Source of the DNA: Terriglobia bacterium
Lineage (GTDB): Bacteria; Acidobacteriota; Terriglobia; Bryobacterales; UBA6623
Direction of reading: 5' to 3'
Length of the DNA stretch: 64,000 nucleotides
NCBI GenBank assembly: GCA_009841225.1
Contig: VXMF01000011.1
Span: 124,001-188,000, forward strand
The translations under genes and the position numbers were made by a program. The notes beneath the pieces are model-generated. The model worked only from the letters and a program-made list of their open reading frames with translations, had not been told where the DNA came from and searched no databases. Of this stretch, positions 1 through 9,314 are shown in pieces. How positions within the stretch are numbered: position 1 is the first letter of the stretch; each line of letters opens with the position of its first letter.

Positions 1-735
1 AGTTCGTGCCATATGCTCAACGCGGTGGAATACCACCGCGTGCCCGGAGTGGCGGGTGTCGTCAAGGACGGCATCTTGCCGGGGATGTACGGTTACGAAG
101 CGGGCCAGGCAGCGGTTGGCGATGCTTTCGACTGGTTGCGGCGGCTGACCGGCCAAAAGACGTTTGCGCAATTGGGGCGGAGAGCACGCGCTATTCCCCC
201 CGGCGCGGACGGAGTGTTGTGCGTCGACTGGTTCAATGGTTGCCGGACTCCGCTGATGGACGGAAACCTTCGCGGGGGGTTCCTCGGTCTAACCTTGCGA
301 CATGAACCCCATCATTTGTATCGGGCACTGCTCGAGTCCAGCGCGCTGGGCCTGCGGTGGATCGTGGACCTGCTCAGGGAGCGCGGCGTGCCGGTGAAGA
401 AGTTCATCGCCACCGGAGGCTTGCCCCATCGCAACCCCCTCTTCGTGCAGGTCGCGGCCGATGTGCTCGGCGAGAACATCCTGATTCACCCGTCCCAGCA
501 GGGGCCGGCGCTCGGTGCCGCGATCTTGGGCGCGGTGGCCGCGGGCAAGCGCGCGGGCGGCTTCAGTTCGGTGCGCTCGGCAGTGCGCACGATCGGCGGC
601 GTGCGCAAGGACGTAAACGGTCGCGGCGGCGTCTTGGTCGCGCCGGATCGGCACCATGCCAAGCTCTACGAGCCACTTTATTTGCGCTATCGCGAAGCCG
701 CGGCATTCGTGCAGCGTCAACGTGCTGTAACATAA
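1..735 (+). CDS. araB: Ribulokinase, C-terminal part (5' end outside window)
   Basis: This is the C-terminal half of an FGGY-family carbohydrate kinase. The frame is open from base 1, and the residues before the first Met read S-S-C-H, matching the family's GTSxCH segment, so the gene starts upstream of the window. The visible 244 residues include VAGVVKDGILPGMYGYEAGQ and the SALGLRWIVDLLRERG and FIATGGLPHRNPLFVQ segments, which are typical of ribulokinase (ATP-dependent phosphorylation of L-ribulose in arabinose catabolism, cytoplasmic). The end is a normal FGGY C-terminus. Other FGGY kinases are less likely because the PGMYGYEAGQ block is ribulokinase-like. An araA or araD partner would be expected to the left, but that cannot be seen. 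Confidence 0.85.
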   Translation, partial: SSCHMLNAVEYHRVPGVAGVVKDGILPGMYGYEAGQAAVGDAFDWLRRLTGQKTFAQLGRRARAIPPGADGVLCVDWFNGCRTPLMDGNLRGGFLGLTLRHEPHHLYRALLESSALGLRWIVDLLRERGVPVKKFIATGGLPHRNPLFVQVAADVLGENILIHPSQQGPALGAAILGAVAAGKRAGGFSSVRSAVRTIGGVRKDVNGRGGVLVAPDRHHAKLYEPLYLRYREAAAFVQRQRAVT

Positions 736-803
736 GGTGCCATTGCTGGCTAACTTGCCAGCACACTCTTGATGGGCTACATTAGGGAAGCGAGGTGATT
801 GAC

Positions 804-2510
804 ATGGGAAAGCTAGGGGTCGTTAGTCTGGCATTTGTGTTGGCAGCAGTCTGCGTGCCACAGGTCGCCGCCTTCTCGCGTGGCGCGCCCGCGCGCACCA
901 GCGGGGGCGCTTTCCCCGGCGAAAGCAATTGCACCCGGTGCCATGCTGGAACGGTCAACTCGGGGCCGGGAACCTTGTCGCTTACGGTCGGCGGCGTCGC
1001 TGCCTCCGGCGATTCCTCGCCGACCTACACGCCGGGCGAAACGATCGCGTTGATCGTATCGTTTGAAGACACGACCAAGTTTCGCGTTGGTTTTCAATTG
1101 ACAGCGCGCTCCGGTGATGGCTGCGGTCAGCCGGGCGCGCTGGCGGCTGCGTCTTCGGACGATGGGAGTGGCATTTCGGTTGGCTCCGGGACGTGCGGGC
1201 CATCTAGCAGCCAAGTGCAATGGGTGACGCACCAAGGCCCCCGAAACGGCAGTGCCGCGACATTCGCGATCGATTGGACAGCGCCCGCTGAGGACGTGGG
1301 GCCGGTGACGATTGCTGTGGCGGTCAATGGTGCGGACGGAGGCCAGTCTGCCAGGGACGACAACATCTACACGCTGCAGGCAGTGGTGCAGCCTAGCGCG
1401 GCTGCGTCACCGATCTCCCCAATGATTTCCGAGGGCGGAGTGACTTCTCTCGGCGATTCCGATCCTGCTTTGACGACAGGAGCGCCGGGCGGTATCGCAG
1501 TGATCAGCGGAACCGGATTTGCCGAGATGGGCGATGGAACCGTCGGTTCCGTCGGTGCGGACGGCAAACTCGCCACCAATACGGGCGGGGTCTGTGTCGA
1601 GGTCAACCAGGTTCGAGCCCCCGTGCTATACGCGGACGCCACGACAGTGTACGTCCAGATTCCGGCCGAGACGGGCCTAGGACCCGCGGCTGTGCAGGTG
1701 ATCGGCAATTGCGATCCCGAGCCGGACGGAGGGCAGGCAGTGCTCAGCAACACAGTCATGTTCGAGATCGCCAGCGTAAAGCCCGCGCTGGTGCACGTTT
1801 CGGAGAGCACTGCGGGAGCGGTCGCCGTGCACGAGGATTTCTCGCTGGTCGCCAGCGAGCCGGAAGCCGAGGCCGCCACTGAGATGACAGCGATGCCGGC
1901 GGAGGGCGACGCGGCAGAGGATTCGTCCGGCCCCAAGATGTCGCCGGCCGTCCCGGGCGGTGTCGTCACGTTGTTCGGAACAGGATTCGGGCCGACCGAT
2001 CCTGCCCTGGCCTCGGGGGAGATACCGGCCCTCTCCCATGTGCTGACCGCCGAGTCGGTTCAGCTGATGCTTGGCGAGACCACGGTTCCGGACGACCACA
2101 TCGTGTACGCCGGCGCCACGCCGGGTGTCGCCGGACTGTATCAGTTGAGCGCGAGAATTCCGGATGCCATGGCCGCCGGAGAGCATGCAGTCTCCTTGGT
2201 GGTCGACATGCAGGCTTCGCCGGCCGGCGCGACGATCGCGATCGGCATGCCTGAACCGGACGAGGACGGTGTGGCCTGTGTAGCGGACCTTGTGCTGAGC
2301 GTTGGCGAGTCATGCAGCGGGAGTGTGAACGTATTCGGGACTGCATACACGGGAGTGTTTGAAGTGAAAGAGACCGAGGCATGCGTCACGGTAGAGGGCC
2401 TGCCGCCGTTTTGCGGTGCAGAAACACTGGATCCCCTCGGTCTCGGTCTCCTCGTGGCGGAGAAGCAGAGCGACGGCACGTGGAAGATCACCAAGTTCGG
2501 TGAGGAGTGA
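804..2510 (+). CDS. Secreted protein with an N-terminal CxxCH (choice-of-anchor V-like) domain and two TIGR03437-like domains
   Basis: This is an exported protein of about 568 residues. ATG 804 is preferred over GTG 795 because GAGGTG (792-797) lies six bases before it. It starts with a signal peptide, GKLGVVSLAFVLAAVCVPQVAA. Residues about 30-140 have GESNCTRCHAG followed by a beta-rich segment, like the choice-of-anchor V/Reeler-type domain; CTRCH is a possible heme c site. Two later segments (around GGIAVISGTGFAE and GGVVTLFGTGFGP) resemble the Solibacter C-terminal domain TIGR03437, each with a V-x-YA-x-x-x-x-V-x-Q-I-P-like core. An acidic Glu/Ala-rich linker joins them. Role unknown; probably cell-surface adhesion or binding. 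The following secreted protein may be co-transcribed. Confidence 0.7.
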   Translation: MGKLGVVSLAFVLAAVCVPQVAAFSRGAPARTSGGAFPGESNCTRCHAGTVNSGPGTLSLTVGGVAASGDSSPTYTPGETIALIVSFEDTTKFRVGFQLTARSGDGCGQPGALAAASSDDGSGISVGSGTCGPSSSQVQWVTHQGPRNGSAATFAIDWTAPAEDVGPVTIAVAVNGADGGQSARDDNIYTLQAVVQPSAAASPISPMISEGGVTSLGDSDPALTTGAPGGIAVISGTGFAEMGDGTVGSVGADGKLATNTGGVCVEVNQVRAPVLYADATTVYVQIPAETGLGPAAVQVIGNCDPEPDGGQAVLSNTVMFEIASVKPALVHVSESTAGAVAVHEDFSLVASEPEAEAATEMTAMPAEGDAAEDSSGPKMSPAVPGGVVTLFGTGFGPTDPALASGEIPALSHVLTAESVQLMLGETTVPDDHIVYAGATPGVAGLYQLSARIPDAMAAGEHAVSLVVDMQASPAGATIAIGMPEPDEDGVACVADLVLSVGESCSGSVNVFGTAYTGVFEVKETEACVTVEGLPPFCGAETLDPLGLGLLVAEKQSDGTWKITKFGEE

Positions 2511-2570
2511 GCGCGTGGCGGCACAGAGGTAACGTCGATGCGAGATCTTGAGCAAAAGGTGAACCGAATC

Positions 2571-3602
2571 ATGAACCGAAGATCCTTCAAACAATGGCTC
2601 TCTCTTCCATGCCTGTGGACGGTGGCACTGCTGACGGTGCAGGCGCAGCCGATCGAGCTGGAGTACGCCCCCGACGATGGAGCAGTCTTCAACGTCGTCG
2701 AGACTGTGACCCGCGTCACTTCGGTAACCGGGGCTGATCCCGCCGTCGATCCCGTCACCGACGTGCGGATGCGCGAGAGCGTCGTCACGATTGCGGCTGT
2801 CAGCGTTCCGGATCCGGACACGGTCATAACCACTCCGGGCTTGACAGTCGACGTGATTCCGGACTCCACGGCATTCTCGAACAAGGTGACGATCCAGTCC
2901 CAGAGCCTCACTCGCAACGACAATGCCGTCGCGAGCCCGCTGCATGCGGCGCTTAGCGGATTGGAACTGACCTACCACGTGGACAATCAGGGGAACCTGC
3001 TTGAGATCGCCGGATACGACGGGGTACGCGATGCGATGACTGCGAAGCTGCCCGACAAACTGGCGGCAACTCTGCTCAAGCTGGTCAACCACGAAACGCT
3101 TCGTCACCAGGATCGAGCGAGCTACGAAGAGGTCCACGGTCCCTTCACGGAAGGCAGCGTTACCCCGGTCGTCAACGAGGTCTCCGCAGCGAGCCATGCC
3201 TTGCCGTCCGAGGGTTCTGTGGTCTTGTATGCGGTTACTACGATCGCGGCCGTGCCCGACGAAGACAAGATCCGTCTGACGCGCACCTTCAACTCCGACG
3301 CCGCGGCCCTTGCCATGCAGTTCGACGGCTTGGAAGAGGCAACCATCTTGGAAGCTAAGGGCACGCTTGCGTCGACGCTTCCGGAGACCTACGCCAGCGC
3401 GACCGTGTCCGGTTCCGAGGATGTGCTCGTTCAAACTAGTGGCGCGCTGGTAGAGTCGCGTACTCTCATGCTGGCCGCGGAGTGGACGCTGAATGCGCCC
3501 GAGGGCACCACGCCCGAGACGCACAAGGTCGAAGATACCAAGCAGTTCACGGCAAGCGCTGTTGAAATGCCGGCCGACGCGACGACGGCCGCACAGCCCT
3601 GA
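2571..3602 (+). CDS. Secreted protein of unknown function
   Basis: No family was recognised. The product (about 343 residues) begins with a clear signal peptide (MNRRSFKQWLSLPCLWTVALLTVQAQ), followed by a Thr/Val/Asp-rich, probably all-beta mature part. Two starts are possible. ATG 2571 gives a compact signal peptide with AAGGTG nine bases upstream. ATG 2538 has AGAGGT seven bases upstream but adds eleven residues to the n-region. One segment reads YHVDNQGNLLEIAGYDGVRD, like periplasmic proteins that compare test and reference states, but this is weak. The gene lies 60 bases after the TIGR03437-like gene and probably shares its transcript. Confidence 0.55.
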   Translation: MNRRSFKQWLSLPCLWTVALLTVQAQPIELEYAPDDGAVFNVVETVTRVTSVTGADPAVDPVTDVRMRESVVTIAAVSVPDPDTVITTPGLTVDVIPDSTAFSNKVTIQSQSLTRNDNAVASPLHAALSGLELTYHVDNQGNLLEIAGYDGVRDAMTAKLPDKLAATLLKLVNHETLRHQDRASYEEVHGPFTEGSVTPVVNEVSAASHALPSEGSVVLYAVTTIAAVPDEDKIRLTRTFNSDAAALAMQFDGLEEATILEAKGTLASTLPETYASATVSGSEDVLVQTSGALVESRTLMLAAEWTLNAPEGTTPETHKVEDTKQFTASAVEMPADATTAAQP

Positions 3603-3751
3603 TCTGAAAATCGGCCCGTCTCGGCCACGGCTTGCCGGCCGGTGCCGCGTCGAACGGCAGCGAGGGCCCTAGCCGGGTGGCTTCGAGGCTTTGAGCGCCA
3701 AGCGTCCCCAGCCGGGGCGAAGACTTGAGCGCAGCGAGAGCCCGCAGTCGA

Positions 3752-3757
3752 TATACT
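3752..3757 (+). promoter_or_regulatory. Possible -10 element upstream of the NCS2 permease gene
   Basis: TATACT stands in an otherwise GC-rich 228-base gap and could be a -10 box. No good -35 lies at 16-18 bases; TTGAGC is present, but 21 bases upstream. Tentative. Confidence 0.25.
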
Positions 3758-3830
3758 GGCTTGGCCGCGCCTCTTCCTAGCTTGTGCGACCACTAAGCGG
3801 GCGGAGTCGATTGCCGCACTCGGCCTAGCG

Positions 3831-5141
3831 TTGGCGCAAATCGGCGTGTTGGATTTTCTGGATCGCTATTTCGAGGTCCGGCAGCTTGGATCCAGTGTCC
3901 GGACAGAAGTCGTCGCGGGAGCGACCACCTTCCTTGCGATGAGCTACGTCATCGCGGTCAATCCGGCGATTCTGGCCGATGCCGGGATCCCGCCCGCCGC
4001 AGCCGCCTTCGCGACCTGTTTGGTCAGTGGCTTGGCCACCATCGCCATGGGATTCTATGCCCGGCTGCCTCTCGCCGTGGCACCGGGCATGGGCTTGAAT
4101 GCGTTCTTTGCGTATGTCGTTGTACAGGGTCATGGATTGGCCTGGCAGGAAGGCCTCGGCATCGTCTTCGTTTCGGGCGTAGCGTTCATGGTGCTGACCC
4201 TGTTGGGCGTTCGGAACGCGATTCTGCGCACGATGCCCCCTCAGCTATTGCCGGCCATCGCGGCTGGGATCGGCATGTTCTTGGTCATGGTCGGGCTCAA
4301 GAACGCCGGCTTGATCCGCGCTCACGAGGCAACGCTCGTAACCCGAGGCGACCTGACCGCCCCCCCGGCACTGCTGGCGATCGCTACGTTGCTATTCACC
4401 ACTACGCTCCTATCGCGCGGCGTGCGGGCCGGGATCGCGATCGGCATCGTCGGAGCCGCGCTAGTCGGCGTCCCGCTCGGCCTAACCGGTGGCGGATCCC
4501 ATCCCGGGGGCAATGTATTCGATGCCCTTTTCGCCTTGAAGATTGATGCCGCCCTGTCCTTGGGCGTCCTCGACATTGTCTTCGCCATGCTTTTCGTCGA
4601 TATGTTCGATTCGCTGGGAACCGTGATTGGATTGGTGAAGAAAGCGCGCTTGGAAGACTCCCAGGGTCAAGTCGCCGGGCTTGGCCGCGTGTTGGGAGTG
4701 GACGCTATGGCCACCATCGTCGGCGCTCTGGCCGGGACATCGACCATGACCACCTACGTGGAGAGTGCGGCGGGCATCCAGGCCGGGGGCAGGACAGGGC
4801 TCGCCGCAGTTGTCACTGGCGGATTGTTTCTGCTGGCCGTGCCGGTCGTGCCGTTCATAGGATTGATTCCCCCATTCGCCGCGGCCGCGCCTCTGATCAT
4901 CGTCGGTGCGGCGACGGTTGGCTTGGCGCGGGAGATCGAGTGGGACGACATGGACACCGCCGTGCCGGCTCTGTTCGTGATGGCCGGGATGCCCTTGATG
5001 TTCAGCATCGCGGACGGGCTCGCAATGGGCGTGGTCTCGTATTCGGCCCTGAAGGTTCTGCGCGGCCAAGCGGGCCGGGTGTCTTGGCTGGTCCATGCGC
5101 TTGCGGCGCTGTTCGTGGCCCGGTTCGTCTTGCTGGGCTAG
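3831..5141 (+). CDS. NCS2-family purine (adenine/guanine/hypoxanthine) permease, AzgA/PbuG-like
   Basis: This is an inner-membrane proton symporter for purine bases. The 436-residue protein has about 12-13 hydrophobic segments and the AzgA/PbuG signatures: TEVVAGATTFLAMSYVIAVN, the PLAVAPGMGLNAFFAY block in TM3, LFVDMFDSLGTVIGL and the STMTTYVESAAGIQAGGRTG block in the TM10 region. The start is uncertain: TTG 3831 or GTG 3846, neither with a good Shine-Dalgarno site; homologues usually begin close to LDRYF. The stop codon TAG lies inside a segment that also occurs at 31844, at the edge of the duplicated selA-like fragment, so the last codons may come from that duplication. Confidence 0.85.
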   Translation: MAQIGVLDFLDRYFEVRQLGSSVRTEVVAGATTFLAMSYVIAVNPAILADAGIPPAAAAFATCLVSGLATIAMGFYARLPLAVAPGMGLNAFFAYVVVQGHGLAWQEGLGIVFVSGVAFMVLTLLGVRNAILRTMPPQLLPAIAAGIGMFLVMVGLKNAGLIRAHEATLVTRGDLTAPPALLAIATLLFTTTLLSRGVRAGIAIGIVGAALVGVPLGLTGGGSHPGGNVFDALFALKIDAALSLGVLDIVFAMLFVDMFDSLGTVIGLVKKARLEDSQGQVAGLGRVLGVDAMATIVGALAGTSTMTTYVESAAGIQAGGRTGLAAVVTGGLFLLAVPVVPFIGLIPPFAAAAPLIIVGAATVGLAREIEWDDMDTAVPALFVMAGMPLMFSIADGLAMGVVSYSALKVLRGQAGRVSWLVHALAALFVARFVLLG

Positions 5142-5172
5142 CGCTGGCCAAGAACGGCCCGACGGTCCAGCG

Positions 5173-5512
5173 TCAGGCCGCCCGTCGCAGGGCGGCGGCT
5201 AGGACGCTTCCATCTCGCGGCTCGACGACACGCTCTTCGCCCGCTGCCAGCATCCACACAGCGATTTCGAGCCTTTCCGAGAAGCTCGGCCGTACCTCGA
5301 TGGCCGGTCGTTCCTGGCGCAGTTCCCCGGGCGCGTGATCTCGTGCTAGTTGGGCCCCGTGGCAGTCCCAGCGGATGCGCAAGTGCGCTCCAGCGTTGGC
5401 GATCTCTGGCGTGAACATCCCTGTCGATCCGCCGGGCAGGTTCGCGACATCGCACGCGATCTGCTCGCAGCGCCGCTGCCGTGTCTCGCGTTCAAGGTGA
5501 GAATCGAAGAAT
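5173..5512 (-). pseudogene. Truncated selA-like PLP-enzyme gene (C-terminal fragment)
   Basis: In one frame the minus strand encodes a piece starting near FDSHLERETRQRRCEQ, then DVANLPGGSTGMFTPEIANA, then a C-terminus ending LAAALRRAA and a TGA at 5175-5173. It matches, nearly residue for residue, the last ~110 residues of the complete selA-like protein at 31878-33107 (SNLPGVSTEIFTPEIANA ... LASALRRAA). The catalytic domain with the PLP lysine is missing, so it cannot be functional. Nucleotide similarity continues about 30 bases past both stop codons, which suggests a partial duplication of the locus rather than an independent gene. Upstream of 5512 the similarity stops and the sequence turns AT-richer before the TonB receptor gene. 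Confidence 0.8.
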
Positions 5513-5703
5513 GTAAACGAGGGAATTGGAAGAGACTAGCGAAAAGACTGACTTCCTCTAGTTCGGTATGGTATGCTCCCCGCACCCGGTGGGCTCGCCA
5601 AGTATCCTCCACTACTTTATCCTTGCCGCGCGGTCACGATTCGGCGGCCGAGCAGTGGGGGGTTGCGCCAGCATCTAGCCAGGGCGGTAGGAGGCCTCGT
5701 TCC

Positions 5704-8700
5704 ATGAAGCTCAGAAGTTCCATCCCATTGTTGGTCTTGTCACTCGCCTTGGTTGCCGGTGCCTTCGCGCAGTTCCAGCTGCGCGGAACGATCGGCGGGC
5801 TGGTGACCGACATCACTGGCGCTGTGATCGTCAACGCCACCGTTACGCTGACCGACTTGGAACGCAACCAGTCCTCGGTCGCGCAGACCAACGATGGCGG
5901 CCTATTCTCGTTCCCTAACTTGGTGGCGGGCAATTACCAAGTCTCCGTCGAGCAGGAAGGTTTTAAGACGGGCGTGTCGGATATCGTGGTCATCACGACC
6001 AACGACAATGTCCGAGTCGACATCGCGATGGAGATCGGAGACGTTACCGAGACCGTCGAGGTTACGACTGCAGCTCCGCTCATCCAAACCGAGCAGACCG
6101 TCGTTGGGCAGGTAGTGGACGAGACCTTGGTGGAGGCGCTCCCGGCGCTAGGCCGTAATTTCCTGGCCTTCTCCACGCTTGCGCCGAACGTGAGCTCATT
6201 TCCCAGAACAGGCGCAGCCAACGCCACCTGGTCTGTTGGTTCGCATCACACGGTTGGGGGAATCGCGGTCCAGGTAGGCGGGGGCGGTGACAACGGCCTC
6301 TACATGAACGGTGTCAACATCAACGACTCGTGGCTGGGCGGGACGCAATACTCGCCCTCCATGGAGAACGTGCAAGAAGTCAAGGTTGACACCGCGAATT
6401 TCTCCGCTGCCAGCGGTCGGGACATTTCAATGACGAGTGTCATGACGAAAGCCGGCACGAACGAATTCCACGGCGGCCTCTTCAACTACCTCCAGAACGA
6501 GGCCTTGAATGCTTGGAATCCGTTTATCAAGGCCGAGTCGGAAGCGGGCCAGAGGCAGGACAAGCTCCAGCGCAACCAGTTCGGCGGCAACATCGGGGGC
6601 CCGGCAGTGCGGAACAGGGCGTTCTTCTTCTTCGGCTACGAAGGCATGGACAACAACAGTGGCAGCGTGGATTCAGGCTCGTTCGGCGGCAGCAATCTAT
6701 TCCGTGTCCCAACTGGCGAAGAGCGGCAGGGAGACTACAGCGGATTGGTAAACCGCTTCCCGGGCGATCCGAACGTGCTTCTCTACAACCCGTTCACCAC
6801 GCGGTTTGACGCGGATGGCAACAGCATCAGGGATCGCGTCGTGAACAACGACCTCCGCACGACGGGCATGATCAACCAGACCGCCCTCGCGCAGATCAAC
6901 GATATCTATCCGACATCGAACGGATTCGTCAATCCCAACAACCCCGACGATCTGCGCAACCACAGGGTTATCTCGAAGCGGACCAACTTCAACTGGCGCA
7001 TTGACACGCGCTTCGACTATCGGATCACGGACAACGACAACGTGTATGTTTCCTACTCCGAGTCTCTTGGCCTGGACGACAACCGCGGCGGCCTGTTCCC
7101 GGACCTTGACCGGAATGTGGAGGACTCCTCATATGTCCTCGCGGTCAGCTACGCCCGCGTGTTTACGCCGACGCTGACCAACGACTTCACCTTCGGGTTT
7201 ACCCGGCCCAATCTCAACAGTGTTGACCAGGGCACGATGGACAAGCTGGCGCAAACAGACACGCCCCGGAATCGCCATTTCCAGAATCTGGGCGACCCCA
7301 ACGAAGTCGGATTCGGCATGCACTCCATCAACGTGGGCGGGTATGGGCGCCACGGCATTGGCGGGGCGACTATCTTCGACAATCCTGGGCTCCAATTCGG
7401 TAGCAACGCCAGCTGGGTGCGCGGAAGCCACTCGACCAAGTTCGGGTTCAACTACGTCAACAAGGGCGAGAGGGTCCTCAGCGCGGGCGGCCGCTCGGTG
7501 AGGTTTGACGAGACATTCACGCGGGCCGGGAGCGTGGATAGTTCGCTGGGAGGCGATGGGATGGCCTCTTGGATGCTGGGCCTGCCGACGAGCATGACCA
7601 GAACGAACACCTTCGGCGGCGAGCAGCCGTGGAGAACGGCCTGGAACGATGTCTGGGGATTCTATTTCGAAGACAAGTGGCAGGTTAATCCCAAGCTCAC
7701 GGTCAGCCTCGGGCTGCGCTACGACATGATCATTCCTACCTACTCGCCGAGCGACTACTGTTGCGCCCTGCTCGACAGGAACTACCCGGACTGGCAGTTG
7801 GTCGTGCCCGGCCGGGCCGAGGGCTACCCGAGAAAGGCGTTGTCGTCTGACAAGAACAACTTTGGTCCGCGGCTTGGCCTGTCCTATCGGGTCCAGCCCG
7901 ATCTGGTGGTTCGCGCCAGCTACGGCATCTTCTACCAAGGCGGCATTAGCGAGATCCGGGCACGGACCACTTCGAACGTGCCTAGTGTCGGAGGCGAGAC
8001 CGTGAGTAATGCCGCGCTCGGCATTCCGGATGACCAGCCCAACCTGACTTTCGGCGACATCTTCCCTCAAGGGCGCGACCTGGTCTTGGGCGATTTCCCG
8101 GTGAGCACCGGCCCAGGCACCGGCTACTACCAGTTCCCGTGGAGCTGCACGGGAGAGTGCCACATGGTTGACCAGGAGTCCCAGGTTGACCCGTATTACC
8201 AGCGGTGGATGATCGACATTCAGAAGAGCATCGGCCAGGATGTCGTGTTGTCGCTGGCATACCAAGGAGCTCGTGGCACCAAGCTTCCCTACCGGGAGGC
8301 GATCAACGCCCCGCCCTACCGCCTCGGATGGCCAGACGATGCGGATTACATCGACCAGTTCCGCCCGAATTCGAGCGGACGGTTTCGCGACATCCGGATG
8401 ATTCGGCACGGCAACAACTCCTTCTACAACGCGGCCACCATCAAGCTCGAAAGACGCTTCAGCCGAGGCCTGCAGTTTACCACCCACTACACGTGGTCCA
8501 AGACGATTACGGACCCGATCCTGTTTGGGGCCGAGTACTTGGAGACGTGGCGCACTGCGGCGCACAACCTGCAATGGGACTATCACCGCTACTTGGGGCG
8601 CGGCGAGGCTGAGTACTCGCACCCGCATCGCTGGATCTCGGCGGTTGTTTGGCAGCCTGAGTGGGGCAAGAGCCTGCCCGCCATACCCAAGGCGCTGTTG

Positions 8701-9147
8701 CACGGATGGAACACGAGCGTGATTACCACCTTCGAGTCCGGCAATGCTTGGACCGTCTTCAATCGTCAGAGTTCGGCTCGTGACCGTGAGGCGGACATGC
8801 CCAATCGACTGGGCGACCCGAACTTGCCGCGCGGATCCCGCACGCCGAGTGCCTTCTTCGACACCAGCGTGTTTGCCGACCCAGGCCTCGACGTCAAGGG
8901 CAATTCCGGCCCGGGCACCGTCCGCGGGCCTGGTCAGAACAACTGGAACGTCAACACTGCGAAGGTCTTCGGCCTGACGGAGAGGATCAATCTCGAGTTC
9001 CGGGCCGAGATGTATAACTTCTTCAACCACACCCAGTACAAGAACATCAACACCAACTTCTCGACGTTCTCTGGCACCACCTTCGGCTGGATCACTTCGG
9101 CGCGCGACGGAAGATTCATCCAGTTCGGTCTCAGGCTGACCTTCTGA
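5704..9147 (+). CDS. TonB-dependent receptor, Oar-like (carboxypeptidase-regulatory-like N-terminal domain)
   Basis: This is an outer-membrane beta-barrel receptor, likely energised by TonB, for import of an unidentified large substrate. The frame is open further upstream, but ATG 5704 is chosen because TAGGAGG (5688-5694) precedes it by nine bases and it opens a signal peptide (LRSSIPLLVLSLALVAGAFAQ). The 1147-residue product has, in order, a carboxypeptidase-regulatory-like domain (about residues 24-105: GLVTDITGAVIVNATVTLTD), a plug (NGVNINDSWLGG; QEVKVDTANFSAASGR) and a long barrel ending in the outer-membrane signature FGLRLTF. Length and layout fit the Oar/CarboxypepD_reg receptors that are multiplied in Acidobacteriota. 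It sits directly upstream of two PSD1/DUF1501 pairs, perhaps a shared uptake function. Confidence 0.88.
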   Translation: MKLRSSIPLLVLSLALVAGAFAQFQLRGTIGGLVTDITGAVIVNATVTLTDLERNQSSVAQTNDGGLFSFPNLVAGNYQVSVEQEGFKTGVSDIVVITTNDNVRVDIAMEIGDVTETVEVTTAAPLIQTEQTVVGQVVDETLVEALPALGRNFLAFSTLAPNVSSFPRTGAANATWSVGSHHTVGGIAVQVGGGGDNGLYMNGVNINDSWLGGTQYSPSMENVQEVKVDTANFSAASGRDISMTSVMTKAGTNEFHGGLFNYLQNEALNAWNPFIKAESEAGQRQDKLQRNQFGGNIGGPAVRNRAFFFFGYEGMDNNSGSVDSGSFGGSNLFRVPTGEERQGDYSGLVNRFPGDPNVLLYNPFTTRFDADGNSIRDRVVNNDLRTTGMINQTALAQINDIYPTSNGFVNPNNPDDLRNHRVISKRTNFNWRIDTRFDYRITDNDNVYVSYSESLGLDDNRGGLFPDLDRNVEDSSYVLAVSYARVFTPTLTNDFTFGFTRPNLNSVDQGTMDKLAQTDTPRNRHFQNLGDPNEVGFGMHSINVGGYGRHGIGGATIFDNPGLQFGSNASWVRGSHSTKFGFNYVNKGERVLSAGGRSVRFDETFTRAGSVDSSLGGDGMASWMLGLPTSMTRTNTFGGEQPWRTAWNDVWGFYFEDKWQVNPKLTVSLGLRYDMIIPTYSPSDYCCALLDRNYPDWQLVVPGRAEGYPRKALSSDKNNFGPRLGLSYRVQPDLVVRASYGIFYQGGISEIRARTTSNVPSVGGETVSNAALGIPDDQPNLTFGDIFPQGRDLVLGDFPVSTGPGTGYYQFPWSCTGECHMVDQESQVDPYYQRWMIDIQKSIGQDVVLSLAYQGARGTKLPYREAINAPPYRLGWPDDADYIDQFRPNSSGRFRDIRMIRHGNNSFYNAATIKLERRFSRGLQFTTHYTWSKTITDPILFGAEYLETWRTAAHNLQWDYHRYLGRGEAEYSHPHRWISAVVWQPEWGKSLPAIPKALLHGWNTSVITTFESGNAWTVFNRQSSARDREADMPNRLGDPNLPRGSRTPSAFFDTSVFADPGLDVKGNSGPGTVRGPGQNNWNVNTAKVFGLTERINLEFRAEMYNFFNHTQYKNINTNFSTFSGTTFGWITSARDGRFIQFGLRLTF

Positions 9148-9160
9148 TCGAAGATCTCGT

Positions 9161-9195
9161 GGCCGCATCCTGACGCCGTTCGTCGGAATGCGGCC
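9161..9195 (+). terminator. Hairpin downstream of the TonB receptor gene
   Basis: GGCCGCAT (9161-9168) can pair with ATGCGGCC (9188-9195), with a short inner stem (ACG/CGT). It starts 14 bases after the receptor's stop codon. There is no T-run after it, so an intrinsic terminator is only possible; it could also stabilise the 3' end. Confidence 0.3.
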
Positions 9196-9314
9196 GCGCC
9201 CGAGGGGCGTGAGCGGCTTGGAAGCTTGGGGCGGGACCGGAATCGGTAGCGCCGGGCTTGCGTTTGCAACGGTCGAAACATAGACTTGGGAGCGGGCAGG
9301 AAACCGCACATTCG

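Noticed and set aside
1600..1640. tRNA-like GGTTCGAGCC sequence
   Set aside because: It lies inside the coding sequence of the secreted protein at 804-2510 and has no acceptor or anticodon stems around it.
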